Of a DNA stretch of 64,000 nucleotides, positions 33,622-42,451 are shown piece after piece. The translations under genes and the position numbers were made by a program. The stretch is from contig JAQIJC010000001.1 of assembly GCA_036946405.1 (NCBI GenBank), positions 2,548,501 to 2,612,500 on the forward strand, read 5' to 3'. The notes beneath the pieces are model-generated. The model saw nothing but the letters and a program-made list of their open reading frames with translations, searched no databases and was not told the DNA's origin. This stretch comes from Sphingomonas phyllosphaerae. GTDB taxonomy: Bacteria > Pseudomonadota > Alphaproteobacteria > Sphingomonadales > Sphingomonadaceae. How positions within the stretch are numbered: the first letter of the stretch is position 1; each line of letters starts with the position of its first letter.

Positions 33622-34584
33622 TTATCTTGGGGGAAGCGTGGGTGCCGCGGGGCCGTCGGTCATTCGTACCGGCACGATACGACCATCCGCGGCATAGCGC
33701 AGCCGGTCGATCGCCACTTGCCGCTCCCCCGAGAATGGCGCCGAACCCTTCGGGTTTTCCCAGCGATGATAGACGATTAGCCACTCGCCAGCGGGCGTCT
33801 CGACGAAGCTGTGATGCCCCGGTCCCTTGTGCCGGCAATCGCTGGTCAGGATCGCGCCGCGGTAGCGCCACGGGCCGATCGGGGACGGCGCGGTGGCATA
33901 ATGGACCGAATAATCGGGCCCATTGAAGCGGCCGTGGCTATAGGAAAGATAGTAAATACCCCCGCGTTCGTGCATGAAGGCGCCTTCGGTGAACTGCGGC
34001 GGCGTTTCGACCGGAACTTCGCGCGCCAGCCCGGTCATGTCGCGGCTCAACTCCCAGACTCGCAGCTTCGCGCCCGCGCTGCCGCCGGCGTAGAGATAGG
34101 CCTTGTCGTCCCGGGGATCGACGAACACCATCGGATCGATCGCCTCGAACCCCTGCCCGCCGGTTACCAGCGGGCGGCCGCTGTCGCGATAGGGTCCTTC
34201 GGGCCGGTCCGCGACCGCGACACCGATCCGGCTGGGCGTCGGGTTCTGCGGCCCGACCGAATAATAGAGATACCATTTGCCGTCGCGCGATGCGACGCCG
34301 GGCGCCCACAGGAAGTGGTCGCGCGCGCCGTCCGCGCCGATCCACGCGATCTGGTCGCGGCGGATCAGCTCGCCGCGCGGTCGCCAGGTCTTGAGGTCGC
34401 GCGACGAAAAAGCGCCGAAGCGATCCGCCGCCCAGCTGCCGCCCGGACCGCCCGTCGGAAACACCCACAGCTCGCCATCGATCATCGTCGCATGAGGATC
34501 CGCCCCCTGAAACTGCGGATTGTCGGCGAACGCGGCGGAGGCGGTGAGCAACAGCGCGGCGGCGAGGGCGTGGTGAAGGTTCAT
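33622..34584 (-). CDS. GH43 family five-bladed propeller glycosidase, exported
   Basis: A 320-residue protein with a signal peptide (NLHHALAAALLLTASAAFA). The three GH43 acidic residues are visible in order: catalytic base Asp in QGADPHATMIDGELWVFPT, the pKa-modulating Asp in FEAIDPMVFVD, and the acid Glu in TEGAFMHERGGIYYLSYS. GH43 enzymes act on arabinan, xylan side chains or beta-galactans. The divergent GH5 gene (88 bp away) suggests joint action on plant cell-wall polysaccharide. The start ATG 34584 is distant from the GAGG at about 34606, and a TTG at 34590 is possible; the longer frame to 34770 overlaps GH5. Confidence 0.9.
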   Translation of the reverse strand: MNLHHALAAALLLTASAAFADNPQFQGADPHATMIDGELWVFPTGGPGGSWAADRFGAFSSRDLKTWRPRGELIRRDQIAWIGADGARDHFLWAPGVASRDGKWYLYYSVGPQNPTPSRIGVAVADRPEGPYRDSGRPLVTGGQGFEAIDPMVFVDPRDDKAYLYAGGSAGAKLRVWELSRDMTGLAREVPVETPPQFTEGAFMHERGGIYYLSYSHGRFNGPDYSVHYATAPSPIGPWRYRGAILTSDCRHKGPGHHSFVETPAGEWLIVYHRWENPKGSAPFSGERQVAIDRLRYAADGRIVPVRMTDGPAAPTLPPR

Positions 34585-34672
34585 CGTCAAATCATAGGAT
34601 AATTCCTCGCCTTTGCCGATAGTTGAGTTGTATGTCCGGTGCGGGAACCCCGATAAGAGAGGAGAGGAAGCG

Positions 34673-35812
34673 ATGAACAGGCGACTGCTGGCGGCCCTGC
34701 TGACCGTCACGACGACGGCCGTTGCGCTGCCCGCCGACGCGCGCGCACGCTGGAGCGAGGCACAGGCCAAGGCCTGGTATCGCGCGCAGCCGTGGCTGGT
34801 CGGCGCGAACTACACCCCCGCTTCCGCGATTAACCAGCTGGAAATGTGGCAGCGCGAGACGTGGGACCCGCAGGCGATCGACCGCGAACTCGGCTGGGCG
34901 CAGGGCATCGGCATGAACACGATGCGCGTCTTCCTCCACGATCAATTGTGGCAGCAGGACCCGGCCGGTTTCCAGCGGCGGATCGATGAATTCCTGACGA
35001 TCGCCGCGCGCCACAGGATCAAGCCGCTGTTCGTGTTGTTCGACAGTTGCTGGGACCCCGATCCGAAGCTCGGCCCGCAACATCCACCGATCCCGGGGGT
35101 CCACAATTCGGGCTGGGTGCAAGGACCGGGTCTGCCGGGCCTGCGCGACAAGCGCCGCTATCCGAACTACAAAAGCTATGTGCAAGGCGTCATCGGCGCG
35201 TTCCGCAACGATCCGCGTATCCTCGGCTGGGACCTGTGGAACGAGCCCGACAACGGCGCCGACCAGTATAAGGGCCAGGACGGCAAGGAGCCGCTGGTCC
35301 GCGCGCTGCTCGCGCAGGTGTTCGTCTGGGCACGCGACGCCGAGCCGTCGCAACCGCTGACCTCGGGCGTGTGGCAGCATGACGACTGGTCGCCGACCGG
35401 CGGCAAGCTGACGCCGATGGAAACGCTCCAGCTGCGTCAATCGGACGTCATCTCGTTCCACGACTATAGCTGGCCCGAGACGTTCGAGGCGCGGGTGAAG
35501 CAGCTGCTGCCCTATGACCGGCCGATCCTGTGCACCGAATATATGGCGCGCGGCAACGGCTCGACGTTCGACGGATCACTGCCGATCGGCAAGCGCTATG
35601 ACGTGGCGATGATCAACTGGGGGTTCGTCGACGGCAAGACGCAGACGCGGCTGCCGTGGGATAGCTGGAAGAAGCCGTATGTCCTCGAGGAGCCGACGAT
35701 CTGGTTCCACGAGGTGTTCCGGGGTGACGGCACCCCCTATCGGCGCGCGGAAACCGATCTGATCCGGCAACTCAGCAGCGCGCCGCGTGGCGTCGTCCCC
35801 GCGGCGCGCTGA
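34673..35812 (+). CDS. GH5-type (clan A) beta-glycanase, exported
   Basis: A 379-residue protein beginning with a short signal peptide (RRLLAALLTVTTTAVALPADA). The start ATG 34673 follows a strong AGAGGAGAGGAAG. Barrel landmarks are VGANYTPASAINQLEMW, the acid/base Glu in ILGWDLWNEPDN and the nucleophile Glu in RPILCTEYMARG, with HD in SFHDYSWPE between them. This matches clan GH-A, GH5-like enzymes often annotated as cellulase or xylanase; the exact polysaccharide is not evident. It is divergent from the GH43 gene; the shared 88-bp space probably contains both promoters. Confidence 0.88.
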   Translation: MNRRLLAALLTVTTTAVALPADARARWSEAQAKAWYRAQPWLVGANYTPASAINQLEMWQRETWDPQAIDRELGWAQGIGMNTMRVFLHDQLWQQDPAGFQRRIDEFLTIAARHRIKPLFVLFDSCWDPDPKLGPQHPPIPGVHNSGWVQGPGLPGLRDKRRYPNYKSYVQGVIGAFRNDPRILGWDLWNEPDNGADQYKGQDGKEPLVRALLAQVFVWARDAEPSQPLTSGVWQHDDWSPTGGKLTPMETLQLRQSDVISFHDYSWPETFEARVKQLLPYDRPILCTEYMARGNGSTFDGSLPIGKRYDVAMINWGFVDGKTQTRLPWDSWKKPYVLEEPTIWFHEVFRGDGTPYRRAETDLIRQLSSAPRGVVPAAR

Positions 35813-35913
35813 TCGAAAATGCCGGAAACCGTAAGGAAAAAACCACATTCTTCCTCACCTGCAATTGTGACACCTTAGCCAAAATCAAGTAATTGTCGCT
35901 GCATGGATATGTC

Positions 35914-37854
35914 ATGACGCGACTTGTCACCCGGCTGCGGGAGCTTCGGCATTCCGATCATCGCATCACCACTCAGGTGCGGGCGGTGCTTGTGGAATCG
36001 CTCTATGCCTCCACGCAATCGCTGGTGATCGGTGCGCTGACCAGCACGACCATCGCGGCGGTGGTCGCGTGGACGACGCGCGATGCGTGCCTGGCGGCGG
36101 GCGCAACGGCGATCGGCGTCGTCGGTGCGCTGCGGATCGCCGACGCGCTGCGTCCACGCGGGATCGCCGACGACACCCACGCAGCGGCGCGGCAGGAACT
36201 CGGCTATCGCGCCGGGGCGCTCACCTATTCCGGTCTGCTCGGGCTGTTCGGGTTCATGACGCTGACGCGCAGCAGCGATGGCGTGGTCCAGCTGCTCGCG
36301 GTTACTACCGCGATCGGCTATGCGGCCGGGATCGCGGGGCGCAACGCGGGGCGGCCGCGGATCGCGCTGGCGCAATTGTGCCTCGCGTCGCTGCCGCTGT
36401 CGGCAGGACTGTCGATCGGACTCGAACCGCTCAAGCTCGTGCTCGCGGCGGTGATCGTGCTGTTCGTCGTCGCGATGATCGATATCACGCTGCAAACCTA
36501 TGGCGCGCTGCTGAAGGCCACGCTGGTCAGCCACGAGAATGCCGCGCTCGCCGCGCACCATGCCGCGCAGGCGCGTCGCGACGACCTGACGGGCATCGCC
36601 AACCGCACGGCGTTCCGCGAGCAGTTCGAGGAGCGACTGCGGATGCTGCCAGCCGGCGGGAGCAAGCTGGCGCTCTACTGGCTCGATCTCGACCGTTTCA
36701 AGGAAATCAACGACACGTTCGGGCATCTGGCGGGCAACGCCCTGCTCGCGGCGGTCGCCGGACGGCTGCGCGCGCACTTCGACAGCGAGAGCGTCGTCGC
36801 GCGGCTGGGCGGCGACGAATTCGCGATCCTGTGCCCGGTCGGCGACCGGCAGGAGGCCGCGACGATCGGTGCCGCGATCCTGGCGCTGGTTCGCCGCCCG
36901 ATCGCGCATGACGGGCATAGCCTGCGGTCCAGCGTGTCGATTGGCGTGGCGATCGCGCCGGAAAACGGGCGCGAGGCCGACACGTTGCTCAAGAACGCCG
37001 ACCTTGCACTGTATCGCGCGAAGGAGAGCGGGCGTGGGCAGCTCTATTTCTACGAACCGGTGATGGACGAGAAGATCGAGCGGCGCCGTCAGCTCGACTA
37101 TGAGCTGCACGGTGCTCTGGAACGTGGTGAATTCCATCTGTTGTTCCAGCCGATCTTCGATCTGGCCGCAGCGCGGGTGCTGTCGTGCGAGGTGCTGCTG
37201 CGCTGGACCAACCGCCATCACGGTGCGGTGTCGCCGGTCGAGTTCATCCCGATCGCCGAGGACAATGGCACGATCGACGCGATCGGCCATTGGGTGCTGT
37301 ATCAGGCGTGCGACGTGGCGCGCCGCTGGCCCGCCGACGTGTCGATCGCGGTCAACCTGTCGCCGATCCAGCTTCGGGCGACGCATCTGCCCGCGGTGGT
37401 GCTCGACGCGCTGAACACCAGCGGGCTGCCGCCGGAACGGCTCAACCTCGAAGTGACCGAAACCGTGCTGCTGGAGGATGTCGAGGCATCGCTTGCGGCG
37501 CTGGAGGCGCTGAACCGGCTGGCGGTGCGCACGACGCTGGACGATTTCGGCACGGGCTATTCGTCGCTCAGCTATCTGACGCGCTTTCCGTTCCAGACGC
37601 TCAAGATCGACCGGTCGTTCGTCACCGATCTCGAACGCAGCCCGGCGTCGATCGCGATCGTGCAGACCATCGTCGATCTCGGCGCGCAGCTGGGAATGCG
37701 GACGATCGCCGAAGGGGTCGAGACGCAGGCGCAGCTCGACCAGTTGCGCCGCACGCGCTGCGACGCGGTGCAGGGCTATCTGCTTGCCCGCCCGATGCCG
37801 GCCGCGATGGTTTCCGCCATGCTGACCGGCGAAGGGAGGCAGGCCACCGGATGA
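35914..37854 (+). CDS. Membrane GGDEF-EAL c-di-GMP protein
   Basis: A 646-residue protein. Residues about 25-200 contain roughly six hydrophobic helices with very short loops and no recognised sensor domain. The diguanylate cyclase domain (about 220-380) has RLGGDEFAIL with an intact GGDEF at 299-303; the sequence in the allosteric I-site position is DSES rather than RxxD, so product inhibition is probably missing. The phosphodiesterase domain has EVL instead of EAL (Glu426, a common active variant), and keeps NLSPIQL, EVTET, LDDFGTGYSS, LKIDRSF, AEGVET and QGYLLARP. Both activities are therefore possible. It ends 51 bp from the end of a convergent RpfF-like gene, echoing rpfF-rpfR loci (see findings). 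ATG 35914 was preferred over TTG 35893. Confidence 0.93.
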   Translation: MTRLVTRLRELRHSDHRITTQVRAVLVESLYASTQSLVIGALTSTTIAAVVAWTTRDACLAAGATAIGVVGALRIADALRPRGIADDTHAAARQELGYRAGALTYSGLLGLFGFMTLTRSSDGVVQLLAVTTAIGYAAGIAGRNAGRPRIALAQLCLASLPLSAGLSIGLEPLKLVLAAVIVLFVVAMIDITLQTYGALLKATLVSHENAALAAHHAAQARRDDLTGIANRTAFREQFEERLRMLPAGGSKLALYWLDLDRFKEINDTFGHLAGNALLAAVAGRLRAHFDSESVVARLGGDEFAILCPVGDRQEAATIGAAILALVRRPIAHDGHSLRSSVSIGVAIAPENGREADTLLKNADLALYRAKESGRGQLYFYEPVMDEKIERRRQLDYELHGALERGEFHLLFQPIFDLAAARVLSCEVLLRWTNRHHGAVSPVEFIPIAEDNGTIDAIGHWVLYQACDVARRWPADVSIAVNLSPIQLRATHLPAVVLDALNTSGLPPERLNLEVTETVLLEDVEASLAALEALNRLAVRTTLDDFGTGYSSLSYLTRFPFQTLKIDRSFVTDLERSPASIAIVQTIVDLGAQLGMRTIAEGVETQAQLDQLRRTRCDAVQGYLLARPMPAAMVSAMLTGEGRQATG

Positions 37855-37905
37855 TGCGCATGCCGACCACCTCCCCCGCGATGGGTGGAGGTAGCCGGCG
37901 ATGCG

Positions 37906-38784
37906 TCAGCGGGCCTTCTCCAGCAGACGTTCCTGCGCGCCGACCAGCCGCCGCATCAGCTTGAGATCGCCCTCTCCCAGCCGCAGCGCGGCATCGGCCC
38001 ACAGGTCGACCACCGCCTCCAGTTCGGCGAGCGGCAACGGGTTCACCGCGCGCGACGCCTGATAGATTGCGGCGTGCGCGCTGTGCCGGCGGCGATTGGC
38101 GCGGATATAATCCTCCACGACCCGCCGTCCCTCGCCCGGCTCGGCCAGTGCATGGACCAACCCCATCTCGTACAATTCCTCGGCGCGATAGGTGCGTCCG
38201 CTCATGATCATCTGCTCGGCGCGTGCCGCACCCAACCGGCGCGACAGGAAGCAGTGCGCGCCCATGCCCGGGAACAGCCCGAACAGGGTTTCGGGTAGCC
38301 CGAACCCCGCGCCGCGCTCGGCGACGACGACGTTGAAGGACATCAGCGCCTCGAACCCGCCACCCAATGCGTCGCCCTGCACCAGCCCAATCGTGATGAT
38401 CGAGCGATCCAGCCCCAGCATGTTGCGATGGAGGATCCGCACGCACGCCTTGCCATATGCCACCAGTGCATGACGGTCGCGCGCGCGGATCAGCTGCGCG
38501 AACAGATCGAGGTCGCCGCCCAGCGAGAAGACGCCGGGGAAGTGCGAACCGAGCACGAGATAGCGGATCGGCATCGCTCCGCTGCCATGCGCGAGGTCGA
38601 TGTCCTCCTGCCATTGCATGAAGTCATGCAGCAGCGCGGGGTTGAAGCTCGGCCGCACCCGCGGGCGCATATAGGTCCACAAGGTATCGAGCGCCGGGTC
38701 GAACGTCGCCTCCAATTGGTCGAAGGCGAACAGGGCACGCGTGCCCGCGGCGGTCGCCGCGATCGTGGTCTGATGGATGGTCAT
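37906..38784 (-). CDS. rpfF: RpfF-like crotonase: DSF-type cis-2-enoic fatty-acid signal synthase
   Basis: A 292-residue crotonase-fold protein, RpfF length. It carries the blocks of RpfF: GVFSLGGDLDLFAQLIRARD, GLVQGDALGGGFEALMSFN and GLPETLFGLFPGMGAH. The two glutamates essential in Xanthomonas RpfF (141 and 161) correspond to Glu145 and Glu165 here with the same spacing of 20. RpfF dehydrates 3-hydroxyacyl-ACP and cleaves the thioester, giving diffusible cis-2-enoic acids (DSF) for cell-cell signalling. That it makes such a signal is inference from family; an ordinary enoyl-CoA hydratase would lack the LGGDLDLF and LFPGMGA context. It is convergent with the GGDEF-EAL gene. No rpfC or rpfG gene lies in the window. 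Confidence 0.83.
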   Translation of the reverse strand: MTIHQTTIAATAAGTRALFAFDQLEATFDPALDTLWTYMRPRVRPSFNPALLHDFMQWQEDIDLAHGSGAMPIRYLVLGSHFPGVFSLGGDLDLFAQLIRARDRHALVAYGKACVRILHRNMLGLDRSIITIGLVQGDALGGGFEALMSFNVVVAERGAGFGLPETLFGLFPGMGAHCFLSRRLGAARAEQMIMSGRTYRAEELYEMGLVHALAEPGEGRRVVEDYIRANRRRHSAHAAIYQASRAVNPLPLAELEAVVDLWADAALRLGEGDLKLMRRLVGAQERLLEKAR

Positions 38785-38890
38785 GCGATTTCCTCTTTCC
38801 TGACAGCGACTTGCTGCCAGTTAAGAATAACTCACGACGGGTCCCCTGTCGGCGACGAAGCGCGGCTGGTCGCCGCAGCCGCGGCATGGC

Positions 38891-39373
38891 ATGGCGCAAT
38901 CGATGAAGCCCGCCCCCCGTATCCTCGTCGACGCCGATGCCTGTCCGGTGAAGGAGGAAATCTATCGTGTCGCGTACAGGGTGTCGGTGCCCGTGGTGGT
39001 GGTCAGCAACGCGCACCTGCGCATTCCCGTCCATCCGCTGATCTCACGCGTGGTCGTCGACGATGGTTTCGATGCGGCCGACGACTGGATCGCGGCACAG
39101 GTCGATGCCGCGGCGCTGGTCGTGACGGCCGACATCCTGTTGGCGGACCGTTGCCTGAAGGCGGGGGCGGCTTCGGTGATCGCCCCCAACGGGCGACCGT
39201 TCACGTCCAGTTCGATCGGCAATGCCGTGGCGGTGCGCGCGATCATGAGCGACCTGCGCGCGGGTGGCGACCGCGTCGGCGGACCGCCGCCGTTCGCAAA
39301 GGAAGACCGCTCGCGCTTCCTGTCGGCGCTGGATGCGGCGATCGTGCGCGTCCGGCGCGGCGTTGGTGGGTGA
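38891..39373 (+). CDS. YaiI/YqxD (DUF188) family protein
   Basis: A 160-residue protein with the family start RILVDADACPVKEEIYRVA, then VVDDGFDAADDWIAAQV, and the end motif GGPPPFAKEDRSRFLSALD, at typical length. The fold resembles PIN-like nucleases but no activity is established for the family. ATG 38903 is an alternative start four codons in. It runs in the opposite direction from the RpfF-like gene (106 bp apart) and is convergent with the next gene. Confidence 0.92.
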   Translation: MAQSMKPAPRILVDADACPVKEEIYRVAYRVSVPVVVVSNAHLRIPVHPLISRVVVDDGFDAADDWIAAQVDAAALVVTADILLADRCLKAGAASVIAPNGRPFTSSSIGNAVAVRAIMSDLRAGGDRVGGPPPFAKEDRSRFLSALDAAIVRVRRGVGG

Positions 39374-39379
39374 GCCGCG

Positions 39380-39931
39380 TCAGGGCACGCTGATCGCGGA
39401 CCCGACGATGACCGGATAGGCGCCGAGCGCGGCCTGGCTCAGTTGCACCGCCAGCCGCTCGGCCACGGCCGGCGACGCCTCTCCGGAGCGTACCGTCACC
39501 GCGGCGCCGTGCCACAGGCTGGCGGTATCGCCACGTTTGTGGATGCGTATCTCGATCACGACGCGCTGCATCGCCACCAACGTCGTGCCGTTCGCCGCCA
39601 GCGGGATGTTGACCCCCGCTCCCATCACGGACGGCGCTGCACCGCGCCGCCGCGCGACCGACGTGCCGATCTTGCTCCGCCCGGCGACGACGTCGGCGAT
39701 ATAGGCGGCGTGATCGCGATCATCGAGGATCGTGAACCCCTTGTCGCCGAGCGCCGTCATCACCGCCTCGCGGGCGATCGCCGCCAGCGCGGAGTCGGCT
39801 TCGTCGCCTTCCGCGGCGACCACCGCGATCGTGCCGCCGCGGGGTGGCGAGGCCGGGGTGGCAAGCGCGGCGGTCGCCGCCATCGCGGCGCCGACGGCGA
39901 ATGCCGCGATGCTCCTCAACGTCACCTTCAT
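39380..39931 (-). CDS. Exported protein of unknown function
   Basis: A 183-residue protein with a signal peptide (VTLRSIAAFAVGAAMAATAALA). The mature part begins with GGTIAVVAAEG and has a possible partitioned beta-alpha pattern: ALGDKGFTILDDRDHAAYIADVV, a Gly/Ala-rich middle and RVVIEIRIHKRGDTASLWHGA. This layout resembles small periplasmic proteins of the DUF4136 kind, but I cannot assign it with certainty. The start ATG 39931 was chosen for the signal peptide over the upstream frame. It ends 6 bp from the YaiI stop. Confidence 0.65.
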   Translation of the reverse strand: MKVTLRSIAAFAVGAAMAATAALATPASPPRGGTIAVVAAEGDEADSALAAIAREAVMTALGDKGFTILDDRDHAAYIADVVAGRSKIGTSVARRRGAAPSVMGAGVNIPLAANGTTLVAMQRVVIEIRIHKRGDTASLWHGAAVTVRSGEASPAVAERLAVQLSQAALGAYPVIVGSAISVP

Positions 39932-39995
39932 ATCGCCCGCCTTCCGATCTTCGCTCGCACAACGACACGCGGCACGGAAAGGCACCGGGCCCCGG

Positions 39996-40949
39996 TCACG
40001 CCGAACGCCTCTGCGCGGCGCGCAGGTCGCGCAAGGCCAGAAGCTCGTGCACGGCGAACAGCATCGCTCCGATCACCAGCGGGATCAGATAATAGACGAG
40101 CCGGAACGTCAGCAGCGCCGCGACGAGGCCGGTGCGTTCGACCTGCGGCAACGCCGCGATCATCACCACCTCGAACACGCCGAGCCCGCCGGGCGCGTGG
40201 ATGAGCAGGCTGGAGATGATCGCCAGCAGATAGCCGACCAGCACCGTCGGATAGAGTGCGATGTCGGGCGCCGGCAGCAGCACGAACAGCACCGCCGTCG
40301 CCGCGAGCAGATCGAGCGTGCCGAGCGCGAATTGCGCGACCGCCATGCGCCACGTCGGCAGCCGCACCTCCCACCGCCACAGCCGCACCGACCGCCCGTC
40401 GAGGAAGGCGAGCGCGACCATATAGCCGCCCAGAAGCGCGAGCGTCGCGAGCCCCGCCCAGGTCTGGAACGCCGGAGGCACGGCGCGGTCGCCGATTGCG
40501 GGCAGATCGGGCAGGACGACGAACGCCACCCCGAGGAGGAGGAAGGCGCCGAGCCAGAAGGTCACGCCCGCGACGATCATGATCTGCCCGACGTCGCCCA
40601 GCGGCACGCCGTGCCGGCCGTAGATGCGGTAGCGTGCCGCGCCACCGGTCAGCGCGGCGAATCCCAGATTGTGGCTGAAGATGTAGCTGGTGAATGCCGC
40701 CAGCGCCGTCACCCGGTACGGGACGCGGCGTCCGACCAGCCGCAATGCCAGCACGTCGAAGCCGGTGAGGATGAAGTAGCTGATCCCGGTCAGCACCGCC
40801 GAAGCGATCAGCGCCGGCTTCGGAATGGCGTGAACGGCGGTCACGACATCGGCCCAGACGATCCCGGCGAGCAGGTGACGGAGCGCGATCCCGGATACGA
40901 CGAGCACGGCGAGCGTCGCCGAAACGATGAGAAATGTCCGCAAAGACAT
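39996..40949 (-). CDS. MprF N-terminal-like / UPF0104 membrane protein (putative lipid flippase)
   Basis: A 317-residue integral membrane protein with about eight helices. The conserved block HNLGFAALTGGAARYRIYGRHGVPLGDV and the late HAPGGLGVFEVVMI are the hallmarks of the lysylphosphatidylglycerol-synthase transmembrane (YbhN/UPF0104) family. No aminoacyl transferase domain is attached, so it would be a flippase-like module rather than an LPG synthase. It lies 64 bp from the exported protein gene on the same strand. Substrate unknown. Confidence 0.85.
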   Translation of the reverse strand: MSLRTFLIVSATLAVLVVSGIALRHLLAGIVWADVVTAVHAIPKPALIASAVLTGISYFILTGFDVLALRLVGRRVPYRVTALAAFTSYIFSHNLGFAALTGGAARYRIYGRHGVPLGDVGQIMIVAGVTFWLGAFLLLGVAFVVLPDLPAIGDRAVPPAFQTWAGLATLALLGGYMVALAFLDGRSVRLWRWEVRLPTWRMAVAQFALGTLDLLAATAVLFVLLPAPDIALYPTVLVGYLLAIISSLLIHAPGGLGVFEVVMIAALPQVERTGLVAALLTFRLVYYLIPLVIGAMLFAVHELLALRDLRAAQRRSA

Positions 40950-41116
40950 GCCCGACCGAACTCAATACACCACGAGAACGGCAGCGCGCGTCGGTTGGGC
41001 ACCGCCAGCAGCATCGTCGAAAGCGATCATCGGGCGGGGCTACACGCATCCGGACGCAAAGTCTGCCCCGCTCGGGCAGCGATGCCCCGCTATGCCTGAT
41101 GCCTGATCGGCAAGCG

Positions 41117-42451
41117 TCAATCCTGCCGCGCTGGGCCGATCGTCACGCTGGCGCCCAGCCGGAAAATACCCGCGCCGGCGTCCCAGCCCTGCTCGCTACC
41201 GGGGCGGTCCGCGTTGGCGAAGCGGATTGCATAGCGCGGATCGTTGCGGAGGGTCGGCGCACCATCGGGAAGCGCCAGCGCGACGTCGTAGCGACCGTTG
41301 GCGAGATCGTCCGGCAGGCGCGTGGTCAGATCGACAATGGTGGTCTCGCCGGGCAGCCAGGTGCGGGGATCGACCGCCGCGACCGGGATGCGCCGCACCG
41401 TTCCGCGATCGCCCCCGATCAGCACGATCTCCAGCGGGCGGGCGTTGGTCAGCCGCGCCCAGCCATGGTTGCGGACCGTCACGGTCGCCCGCCATGTCCG
41501 CCCCGCCTTGCCCTGCGGCGCGAGCGAGGCGTCGATCAACGCGAAGCGATAGCCGAGCCGCCGCCGCACCTCCGCCATGCAGCCGCCCGCGGTCCAGCGA
41601 TCGTGGAAGAGACGGCGGTAATAATCCGCATTCAGGTAGGTCAGGTGATAGCGTGCCCCTTCGGCGAGAATAGCCGCGCAGCCGGTGCGTGGCATTGCGC
41701 CGGGATCGTCGGCGGGGTTGCATGTCTCGCCGCCGAACGGCGCATCGGCGGTGAGCGCCGCCATCGCCGCCTGCTCGCGCGCCCGTTCCGCAGGGTCTTC
41801 CGAAAAGGTGCCGACGTCGGTCTGGCTCGCCATGAAGCAATCATTGTGGAAGCCGACGCGTGGCAGCGGCCCCCAGGCGATCAGATCCGGCGGGTAGCGG
41901 AACTGGACCGAGCGGTCGCGTGGCAGCGCATCGAGCAACGCATCGCGGACGGCACGACGCACGGGCGCTTCGGTCAACCCGTTCGAAGACGAATGCCACT
42001 CACCCCAGGCGCCGATGAAGCCGGCCTGAAAGAAAGCGATCACGTCGGCGTTGGCGGCGAGCACCGGCCGAAGCTGTTCGAGATGCGCACGCACGACCGG
42101 CAATGCCGCGTCCTGCGCGGCGTGATAATCGGTTTCGCCGCGCGGATAATTGTAGACCGCGCGTACGATCAGCTTGATCCCCGCCTTGCGCGCCGCCGCG
42201 AAGCCACGATCCAGCCCGGTGAGCGTGCCGTCCGCGATCCGCCCCTTGCGATAGCGGGAAAGATCGATGCGCGCATAGACCAGCCGCTCACCCCCCGCAT
42301 GGACGCGTGCGAGCGATGCCTGATCGAGCGCGGCGAGATCGCGCTCACCGGCGCGGTAGAAGCCGCGTTCGGGGTTGGCGATTTCCGCATCGCTCGGCGC
42401 GAAGGTAAGGGTCTGCATCGCCGCCAGCAGCATCGCGGCCACCGCGATCAT
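41117..42451 (-). CDS. DUF4874/DUF4832 protein, probable barrel glycosidase
   Basis: A 444-residue protein with a short hydrophobic N-terminus that may be a signal (IAVAAMLLAAMQ). It opens with NPERGFYR, contains GIKLIVRAVYNY, and has a conserved AFFQAGFIGAWGEWHSSS stretch, the typical DUF4874 core of a (beta/alpha)8 fold resembling GH5; the second half is a DUF4832 beta domain. Its ATG overlaps the stop of the GH27 gene by 4 bp, so it is the last gene of the long minus-strand operon. Activity has not been established for the family; the operon suggests galactoside-related glycan. Confidence 0.85.
   Translation of the reverse strand: MIAVAAMLLAAMQTLTFAPSDAEIANPERGFYRAGERDLAALDQASLARVHAGGERLVYARIDLSRYRKGRIADGTLTGLDRGFAAARKAGIKLIVRAVYNYPRGETDYHAAQDAALPVVRAHLEQLRPVLAANADVIAFFQAGFIGAWGEWHSSSNGLTEAPVRRAVRDALLDALPRDRSVQFRYPPDLIAWGPLPRVGFHNDCFMASQTDVGTFSEDPAERAREQAAMAALTADAPFGGETCNPADDPGAMPRTGCAAILAEGARYHLTYLNADYYRRLFHDRWTAGGCMAEVRRRLGYRFALIDASLAPQGKAGRTWRATVTVRNHGWARLTNARPLEIVLIGGDRGTVRRIPVAAVDPRTWLPGETTIVDLTTRLPDDLANGRYDVALALPDGAPTLRNDPRYAIRFANADRPGSEQGWDAGAGIFRLGASVTIGPARQD

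Noticed and set aside
37906..38784. Housekeeping enoyl-CoA hydratase for the crotonase gene
   Set aside because: The LGGDLDLF and GLPE-LFGLFPGMGA blocks, length of 292 and glutamate spacing fit RpfF better; a profile search should settle it.
39996..40949. Full MprF lysyl-phosphatidylglycerol synthase
   Set aside because: Only the flippase-like membrane part is present; no C-terminal transferase domain.
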